From Hirudo medicinalis (taxonomy: Eukaryota; Annelida; Clitellata; Hirudinida; Hirudinidae), in the NCBI GenBank assembly GCA_011800805.1, contig MPNW01000039.1:39618-103617 (forward strand): a DNA stretch of 64,000 nt, in the 5' to 3' direction. Below are positions 45,403 to 64,000 of this stretch, piece after piece. Every line of letters starts with the position of its first letter. Position 1 is the stretch's first letter. A program made the translations under genes and the position numbers. The notes under the pieces are model-generated. The model was not told the DNA's origin, did no database searches, and saw only the letters and a program-made list of their open reading frames with translations.

Positions 45403-47964
45403 TCATTTGATTTGTGATTTTCTGTAAGTTATGGGCTTAGAGTACGTAACTGGAACTCCGAAAGCCGAAGCGAGGAGTACGTACGCCTTCCCATGCACGA
45501 GGATCAGCGCCGACTGGTGGAGGATGGCCCATATCCTGTAGAAAGGCCCGTTGAAAGGGTCGGTGACGGCCGGACATACGATGTTGTTCAAGTTCACTCC
45601 TGTCATCTGAATGGTTAGGAATATGCTTGTTGAAATAAAATACAATAAACATTGACTTAAGCAATTTAAGTGCAAATGTGAAAATATTTTGCAACATGAT
45701 CATTAGAATTTAGGATATAAATTGTTAATATTTATTTATTTCATTTAATATTTATCATTAATATTTAGGACATAACGAGAAAGCAATTTAAACAAAGCTA
45801 ACGAGAAGTCGTTTGCAACGATTGCAGAAGATTTAACGATAATTACTAAACGACCAACTAAACGATGCATCGACACATCCGCGAAACGAACGAACAACAT
45901 TCTTGCAACACCAATCTCTCTCTCATCAAGTTTATCTAGAATGCAATTTGAATGTCATCAACAGCAATCTACAAATTATTTATCTAAACACAGATGGTTG
46001 ATACCATCAATAATAAACAGATCACTGCACAGTTTACATTTAAAAAAACAACAAAGTTTTTCTTTATTGAGAGCCATGGATCACTCTTCAGGTTTTATTC
46101 CTATCCAATGTTTATTGCTCATTACAATTACATTTAGCTCAAGTATTAGGTATGTGCACATGTGTGGCCTAAATTGACATTTCAAAGCATTTTCTGAATA
46201 TCGCACATATCGGGATTGTGTAAATTACAAATGTCTGAAGTAAATTCACACAGCAACAGATCTAACAAAATCCACTCGGTATCAACAGTTCTTCCAAGAA
46301 AATACACAAGAACTTTAAAAGAAGAATACTTTTTAAAAGAACTTCTCTTTTGAAAGATATTTTTAGCATTGAAAATGTTAAATTCAATGGTACTTCAAGA
46401 AACTATTTGAATGAAGAGTCTCAACGACTCATTATTAAGAATAAATTTGGCAGCCTTTCTAAGCCACTAGTGAGAGCAAAAGGACTAAGAAATATCACAA
46501 AATCATACGACACAAAGCCATTGAGCAAAATCAAGCACACAATCCATGTCCTTGACCATGGTGTTCAAGGCAGCTGGTACAAAAGATCTATTGATAGGCT
46601 TGTCATGCAACTAAGACTAAAAATAACCTCAACAACCTTCCTAGTGATGTGTAAGTAACAACAAATATCTTACCATGGAAACAGCTTGCAGGAAGAAGAA
46701 ATGGTAAGCCATTTGCAGCCCGAGAACAAAAAGCGCCCAAGAAAAATCAGAAAAATGTTCAACGGTGTACGGATCTGAAATGAAATGGAGATCAGACATT
46801 CATAAGCACAAAAGGAACCTAGAAAGTAAACACAAATCAATGACTGCATATTTAATGAGATGGTAATGAATAATGATTGGCAGCATGAATTTGAAATAAA
46901 CAGAACTGGCAAAAACGAGTCGTAGTCAACACGATGCCATCATTTTAAGAAAAATTATTAATCCCAGGCTCATTATAATTATAACATGCCTGCAGCAATA
47001 AAGAATAGTATTTATTTACCTCCAAGGCTCATGAGATAAAGAGGAATGATCAACAGCAAGAGATGCTGCACCCAGTATATCGCAACTTCGTGAGGAAGCT
47101 GTTATGGGATCATCGATCAATAAATCAATAAACATCACTCAAAATAACGTAATTGTATATCAATCCTCAATTCATTCGCAGATGGCTTGAACTATTGAAA
47201 GTTCAAAAATTCATGACATTTGTTTGAAAGCAAATTTTTAAGAAATATTACAAAGTCAATAATAATCTCTTGCATTAAATTAGCATAGACAAACCATATA
47301 CTCACCAGTCTGGTGTTGACAACTGGAAAGCAAAGGGCAATGACAACCCCACTGAGCAGGTGAATCTGGATTCGGAACATTATACCGACCCATTTTCCAG
47401 ATCCAGCAGCCAGTAGGTATATCTAAAAGAATTACGAATTATCTTATAATGTTTGAGGAAACAACATTTCTTCAAATAGAGAACCAACCTGGATTATGGT
47501 AACAATGTGACAAGGATTAAGGGCCCAAATAAGTTGTCTTGATGCCAACTTGTATCCTAACTCAACACCAAAGGTAATGCACAGGGCAATCAAGAAAAGT
47601 TGCTTAAGGGAACCCTTTGGCGAATTAGTTTTGTGCTTCTCTGATGTGCAATTATCACCATATCCGTTTTCATTGTAAGATCTCAAGGAAAGACGAGGAA
47701 ATGATAGCCGCATCTGAAATTATGATATCAAGAACTTGAGCTTAAATCTCATCATGATGTAATTATATTTAAAAATCTAGTTTTGATACGATCAATTTAA
47801 AAAAAAATTGTCTAAAAAGTTACCTCAACCAAAATGATGATTGCGACTATCAGTGTTTCTGCAATTTTCTGTACATTTGGTAAGTAGTTATTACACTCGG
47901 GTCCCCCCGTACCCGGTAAGTTGAAATCCACGCCAGAATATGTCCAAGATATCAACCCGCTCAT
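45403..47964 (-). CDS. TMEM164: Transmembrane protein 164 (TMEM164), 288 aa
   Basis: Six exons close in frame: 47964-47824, 47713-47489, 47422-47306, 47098-47020, 46774-46674, 45606-45403. The N-terminus WTYSGVDFNLPGTGGPEC, then FGVELGYKL, LNPCHIVTI, FPVVNTRL, VQHLLLLIIPLYL, and finally NLNNIVCPAVTDPF with PFYRIWAILHQ, follow TMEM164 throughout. It is a multi-pass membrane protein with about six or seven hydrophobic segments. In mammals it is reported as an acyltransferase forming arachidonoyl ether phospholipids. The Cys in LNPCH and the His in VQHLL, which I take to be the reported catalytic pair, are both kept. The length is close to the human protein. The last intron (about 1.07 kb) is the longest and holds an open frame on the other strand. 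Confidence 0.93.
46380..46645 (+). other. Unexplained open frame antisense in TMEM164 intron 5
   Basis: An open frame of about 100 codons (46350-46658) runs opposite to TMEM164 and ends at a consensus-like donor (GATGT|GTAAGT near 46648). Composition is less AT-biased than the surrounding intron and includes W and C residues. I recognise no family. It could be a nested gene's exon, a transposon relic or chance. Confidence 0.2.
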
Positions 47965-48512
47965 GCTCGACTTGAAAACTCAATTAGTGAGAGCAAGTTA
48001 TAAATAGAAGCAGGACCCAGCGGACACGGTCATACACATGGCGAAGCCAACAACATCGTTCGATTATGGCTCACCGTACAGCCGTAGAAGGGTGGTGCAA
48101 ACTTTCAACCAACAACCATTCAAGCAAATAAATTAAATTTTAAAAATGCACGTTTTCCGATATAGCAAATTTATTTATACGGCGTTGTCTAATAAACACT
48201 TAAAAAATATGAAGCACGAATCACGGCATTCACCAAAGGTGTTAGTGATAGGTGACGCCCCTCGCTCGCTCGAATTCAACCCTCGTAATCGACTCGATGC
48301 AGATACTCCACCGCTACTAAGGATGGCTTACACAACAAGACAATCTGCTAACAAATCGTATACGACCTATCGCTTTGGCATTTGAGCACCATCAGCTGAT
48401 AACACAAAACAAAAGGTGTTTAAACTCGTGTTTAACTTTTAATGGCTCTTCGTCTCGTCTTAAGGTAATTAACTAAACGTGAATGTCAAGCAAAGCAAAT
48501 GATCCCACCCCT
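47965..48512. other. Short spacer between TMEM164 start and TBCD stop
   Basis: About 550 bp. Both genes are on the minus strand, so this holds the TMEM164 promoter and the TBCD 3' end. No other feature is seen. Confidence 0.45.
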
Positions 48513-59129
<10,617 letters not shown>

Positions 59130-59916
59130 TTCCAAATAATGGTTAAAAGTGGTATTAGTCCTAATACTAGCATTGGTTTCTATGGCTCTGGAATCACCGA
59201 TAATTTTTTTAATTTAGGGATAAAAATTACATTTCTTTGAAATTCAAGAAATTTTTTATATTCTTCTATTTGATTAACAAACATTTTTTTGACAGGCTGG
59301 ATCTGTTACATAATATCACAAAGCAAAACAAAGATCAAAACTTTCTTATATACCATCAAGTCTTTTTCTGAGCAGACAACAGACCCTAGACATCAATTAA
59401 ATGAGTTGTGCTTTAAAACCTTTGTTCACCTTGAAATTAGACCTGCAAACGTTGTTGGAAGAAAATGAAACATGTACGGAAATGAATGAGTACAGCTGAT
59501 GTGCATTGAAATTGAAATAATTTGTCTCTTTTGCAAAGAATGCAAGGCAGAAATATAAAGAAAAGCCTTAAAATCAGCGCAATGAAGAAGTATTGTTTTG
59601 CAGGGAAAAAGCTGGGTGTATTTGAGCGATTTGATATATTTAGTACGTTTTGAGATTTATGTGATATATGCTAATTGGTATAACTTGGAGTGGCTGCCAA
59701 AATTAATGTCGCGATACTTTTAATCGTTCATTCTCCCCGACATAAATAATATTGCTTTACCAAAATTTAGTTTAAGCAGAGTAATAGCTTTTGCACTATT
59801 TTTTGAGGTTCAATTGATTAGTCAGTTAATTCAAGAGCTTAGGAGATTTTAATGCAATCAATGAAAAGCACAGTAATTGTGGATCTACCTACATCAGGTT
59901 GTGTTCTACAACCTTG
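59130..59916. promoter_or_regulatory. Shared 5' region of divergent TBCD and kelch genes
   Basis: About 790 bp separate two head-to-head start codons, and no coding signal lies between. It must contain one or both promoters unless upstream untranslated exons exist. Confidence 0.4.
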
Positions 59917-62900
59917 ATGGATGTGATAGGAAGCGACGGAACAGTCGCTGAAAATCCCCCAAGCCTGGTCATGGAGGCTGGAGACACCGAGGATAAGAGT
60001 GAAAAGTCAAACGACCAAGACACATTAAGCAATGTCAACCTGATGGATTTTTCAGATACAACACTCGGTTTTTCGCATTGTGCAAAAATGCAATTTTCTC
60101 GCCCTGTTTTGAACACTGTGAGGGAGCAGTCCTATGAAAGTAAAGCTCATACCTCTCAAGCCATGCAGGAAATGTACAGGTTGTTAAAGTTTTGAACCGT
60201 TTGGACAAATTATTACTTTGAATCTATTACCCAAGGTTACATAATATTGGTATTGTATCATTGAATTATCTATTTATATAATTAAAAAATAAAGGTAATT
60301 AAGTGTGATCGATTATACATGTAATGTGATGAGCACTATACTTTAATATAACATCATCATTAATCTCTCATAACATTTCACATACTCAAACTCTCATAGT
60401 TACATGACTTTGAAGTTTGATTTTGTCTTTATTTTCAAAAGGTTTTATGTCTCTGGAAAATTGTGTGACATGGTACTAAAGGCATCTGATACAGAGGAAT
60501 GTTTCTCATGCCACAAGCTTGTACTTGCAGCCAGTTCGACTTATTTTGATAAAATGTTTGGTGGCAACATGTCCGAATCGAGAGCTGAAGAAGTTCACTT
60601 AAAAAATATTTCAGGTCTTCATCTGATTTTGAGTTCATTGAGTGCTAATTTTTTTATTTCATATTAAATTCAATGTCATTGAAAGATGTTCACAGAGATT
60701 TCCTATCAGACAAAGTGCATTTTTCAACTAGTGATTGGATTTAGCACTGATGCTTCCTGTTGTAGGAGCTGTGTTGAAGAGGCTCATTAATTATGCCTAC
60801 ACTTCGAGGCTCGTTGTGGACAGCGAGATTGCACTTGAAATGTTCGAGGCTTCTGACATGCTCCAGTTTGTTGAAATGAGGTTGTTCTGTCAGGATTTTC
60901 TGCTAGGAGAGGTTATTGTTCATTACTAAGAAAATTAATCTCATTTAATGAAATGCATACTTGTCTTCTAATTTGTTATTGAAAGCTGATGTCATAACAC
61001 TAAACCGATTTGAATGACCTAAATTATATTGGACCAATTAAATTAATTAGCTATGTTCGTTCTATTGGAACACAGATCACCACAGAGAACTGCCTAAGCT
61101 TTCTCTTGTATGCGGACACCTTTTCGTCGACTCCTCTTTACCAGCAAGCATTGTCTATCGCAGCAAAGGACTTTGAGGTCATCAGACTTTCCCCCGAGTT
61201 CCTCGACCTCCCCTTCGAACATGTGAACAAACTCCTCAGCATCGACACCATGGAAGTGGAGTACGAGGAATACGTCTTCGAATCTTTCAAGTCCTGGATA
61301 TCCCATGACATGACTTTGAGGTCAGTGAATTAGCTGATGATTTTCATGCTGCCAAAAATTTAGGAGCAGTGTCTTTGTTACTTTATCGAGGTTGCCTCAC
61401 TTGATCGACCTCTTCCAATGCATTCGCCTGAACTTCGTTTCCCGTTGGTACCTCATCGAGATCATCAGCAAAGACGGCTTCGTCAGTTCTTCGCCCGAAT
61501 GCGTCGCCATCATCCAGAGGGCCAAGGATCAACTGCTGGCTTTTGGTCACACCTATGAAACCAGCTGGCAGCTTCCAACATCAAGGAAGAGAACTGGTCT
61601 GACTTGGAAGATCATCTACGTCAACACTTACGACCCTCAACCTGGAGAATCAGAGGCGAGTCATAGAACCATGGAAAAGTGTAATTTGAGAGAATCCAAC
61701 TTCAGCTAGCGATGCCGATATGTTCGTTACGGAGTTTTTGAAATGTATTATTTACTTTTAGAGACAAATATTGAATTATTAGCATCTCCTAGGTTTTGCA
61801 TTTGGCTCTGTACAGATGAGGTACATTTACGTTATCCACTTATTGTTATCGTAATCATACGATTGTCAATCACGTCCTGCATCTTGATTAAATTCAAAGA
61901 CTTCATGTTACCTGAGCCATGGAAAAGCTAAGCAACAGCAATCCCAAAGTCAAAGTTTAAATTATTAAATCATTGACAAATTTTATTTTCCACCAGGTTT
62001 TCTTATTCGACCCTGTCAACAAATCTTGGAGCAGCACGAACAGGGCCTGTCCCATGGCATCCGACCTGTCTTCCTGTTGCTGCGTTGGAGATTCACTTCT
62101 AATCGTCGGAGGTTGGACCAACAAGTCTGGGACCAAGTCAATGAACATGAGGGGCCCTGTTAACGTCATCCACGAATTTAAGGTTGGATGACGATAATGA
62201 TTATTGTTTTGTGGGTTCTCATGTTGTAGTTATATAATAGCATGATGCAGTTAAAGATATAGAACTAGATGAGATGGATGGTGCTCTGAGAATGTTGTTC
62301 GAATTCATTACATGTGCTGCCATCACAAGAGGATGAAGTCTTAACCATTAGACCGTGCAGGAGCACTTCTGGCGTCGTTATAATAAATGATATTATATCT
62401 GTAATTGAGTTATAATAATTTGTATAATTAATAATCATTTGCAAGATCCATGACATTAGTGGATTTTGATAAGGTGAGAAATGCCTCACTGAGGAACATT
62501 TTTACCTTTACAAATGAATGTGTTTGTCTTATGTAAGGTAATTTTCTCTTTCAAGCCATCTTAAAAGATTGTCTCACTTCTAAACATTTCCAGGTCATGT
62601 CCATATTTCCGACTCTGTGGTATGTTGGGTCCTTCTCCATGCAGACCCACAGATACCTGCACACCTCTGTTGCCCACGGAAACAAAGTCTTTGTGATTGG
62701 CGGCTGTGACGAGACTCATTCTCCTCAGTGTACCATGTTTGCCATCGACATCTCCAACAATTACAGATTCGAGGTGCGATTTGTCGTGTTGTTATTCGTT
62801 AAGTCGTGTTTTGTTTGTTAACAAAATAAACTAATGATGAATAAACTTTGCTGACAAAACAAATCATAAGAGTTTCTAAGAAAACTCAAAGATATTACTA

Positions 62901-63781
62901 AAGGATCATTGGTTAATAAAGCAAGGTATGTTTTTTGTTGTTAATGTAATCACTACCCAAGTAATCAGAAGCACTACATTTGCCATGACGTTTGATCACA
63001 GATCTGGCCGAGAATGTCGCACAGATTGTATCGACCTGCTTGCTGCATCTGGAAGGACAAGCTCTTCGTATTTGGGGGTATTTTGCCATCGGGCCTCCCT
63101 CTCCAAAAGGTCATGAACTTTGATCTTCTCCAGCTCAGCTGGGGTGAAGAACAGGACCTGTCGATAGAGGCAAAGTATGAGCACAGATCATGTCACTATG
63201 CCTTCACATTGGGGGATTTCATATACGTCCTTTGTGGATTCACTCCTGAGCCATATTCTGGTGTTCATCCAACAGTAAATTTCCCCATTGCTCTGAGGAG
63301 GGTGGACTCCATTTTGAAGTATTGCCCCAATAGTCTCACCACCTTGGAGGTTGGAATTTGGAACGTGTCTCTTCAAAATTTTTACGGACATTTGTAAAAC
63401 CTATCTAACTCATGCTAACCAGAAATATGCTCTTCGGTCCTTAAGTTGGCATCCGTCTCCAATTCTCGGTCATCGTGCTTTAAATGTGCGAACACAATAA
63501 CCCCCGTCTAATTGGCTGATTAAATCTGCACTCACATTTAATTTAATCAATCTTCGAAGGAATTTCCGATGGAGCCGAGGGACGGCATCTTTTGTGCTGC
63601 TGTGATGAACAACAAGGTCTACCTGACCGGAGGCACGAAGTACGGCCAGTACTGCAACGTCATCGAGTGCTTCAACACCGACAACTGCACCTGGGAGGTT
63701 GCGGGCAGCTCGAGAGAGGGCAGAGGAGTCCTGAGTCTGTGCACCGCGATGAGAGTCATGCACGAGAACTTTGGCTTCTGA
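59917..63781 (+). CDS. BTB-BACK-kelch protein (KLHL family), 684 aa
   Basis: Nine exons in frame: 59917-60179, 60442-60614, 60766-60911, 61076-61320, 61364-61655, 61997-62182, 62594-62773, 63002-63349, 63560-63781. An acidic N-terminal extension of about 88 residues precedes a BTB domain (KLCDMVLKA, FSCHKLVLAASSTYFDKMF, INYAYTSRL), then a BACK domain (FLLYADTF, EEYVFESFKSWI), then kelch blades with LIVGGW, VFVIGGCD, LFVFGGIL, YVLCGFT and VYLTGGTK. Such proteins are substrate adaptors for CUL3 ubiquitin ligases, in the cytoplasm. The BTB contains the expected helical face, but I cannot assign a specific KLHL paralogue. Exon 5 appears to use a GC donor (GAG|GCGAGT). One blade has CG in place of GG. 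Confidence 0.9.
62281..62376 (-). mobile_element. tRNA-like element (tRNA pseudogene or SINE head)
   Basis: The minus strand folds like a tRNA: 6-bp acceptor ends (GTGCTC/GAGCAC), a D-arm GTCT-AATGGTTA-AGAC containing an A-box, and a 5-bp anticodon stem with a 7-base loop CTCTTGT (anticodon CTT, Lys). A B-box-like ATTCGAAC sits in a poorly paired T-arm. At 96 bp with extra bases, it is too irregular for a working tRNA. It lies in intron 6 of the kelch gene. Confidence 0.5.
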
Positions 63782-63868
63782 TCCCTCGAGGACTCCTGCA
63801 GCTATTATTATCTACCATTCTGTTGTCCTTTAATCAGAGCAGTTGTTATTTTTGTTACAGCATTTTTT

Positions 63869-63874
63869 AATAAA
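63869..63874 (+). terminator. AATAAA polyadenylation signal of the kelch gene
   Basis: Canonical AATAAA 88 bp after the stop codon. Confidence 0.6.
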
Positions 63875-64000
63875 TACCATCGTCGCGACCTTTAGAATCC
63901 GTCGGCACGAGACTCTTTAAGCTCGCCAACGAAGTGAAGGAGTCCACAAGGAGTTCCATCCATCCATCGACCTTCCTTCCAGCTACAAATAAATAGCTTG
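63875..64000. other. 3' flank of the kelch gene, no feature seen
   Basis: The last 126 bp show no open frame or structure I can name. Confidence 0.4.

Overview
The window is animal nuclear DNA. The genes are split into many short exons with canonical GT/AG (and a few GC/AG) junctions, introns are AT-rich and full of ATT/ATC/AAC microsatellites, and every recognisable protein is a metazoan family. A non-clustered protocadherin, a turtle/IGSF9-type Ig receptor, KIDINS220, a DYDC (Dpy-30 motif) protein, TMEM164 and TBCD together suggest a lophotrochozoan-like invertebrate. An annelid such as a leech is only a guess. I rebuilt exon models by hand from splice signals and reading-frame phase. Except for one frameshift and a few ambiguous junctions stated in the entries, the phases close exactly.

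Layout: 1-6.3 kb holds no supportable gene, only microsatellites and a decayed hAT transposon. Then follow a 7-repeat protocadherin (+, 6344-9229), a turtle/IGSF9-like receptor (-, 10116-19144), eIF3f (+, 20045-21810), a divergent Na+/K+-ATPase-like P-type pump (-, 22000-30096), a DYDC-type protein (+, 30475-31281), a small spliced gene made from the DNA-binding half of a Tc3-like transposase (+, 32064-~32746), KIDINS220 (+, 33342-44693), TMEM164 (-, 45403-47964), tubulin cofactor D (-, 48513-59129) and a BTB-BACK-kelch protein (+, 59917-63781). Three adjacent pairs are head-to-head with short shared 5' regions: receptor/eIF3f, pump/DYDC and TBCD/kelch. eIF3f and the pump converge with overlapping 3' ends. 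The genes do not form a pathway; they are ordinary neighbours in a compact animal genome.

Mobile DNA sits mostly in introns: a LINE 3' end in a TBCD intron, a second LINE fragment fused to a partial copy of a TBCD exon, tRNA-derived SINEs whose tails resemble the LINE tail, and the hAT and Tc3 relics.

The most interesting points are: (i) the pump keeps its phosphorylated Asp but reads DKSGT instead of DKTGT, and has lost two of five cation-site acids (D808 to N and D926 to A equivalents); (ii) the same pump has a 1-base deletion in the actuator TGES exon; (iii) the Ig receptor lacks one expected Ig domain and has a second credible signal-peptide start inside the gene; (iv) the transposase-derived HTH gene looks domesticated; (v) an in-frame TBCD exon copy abuts a LINE fragment. 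There is no CRISPR array, operon or other prokaryotic system here.
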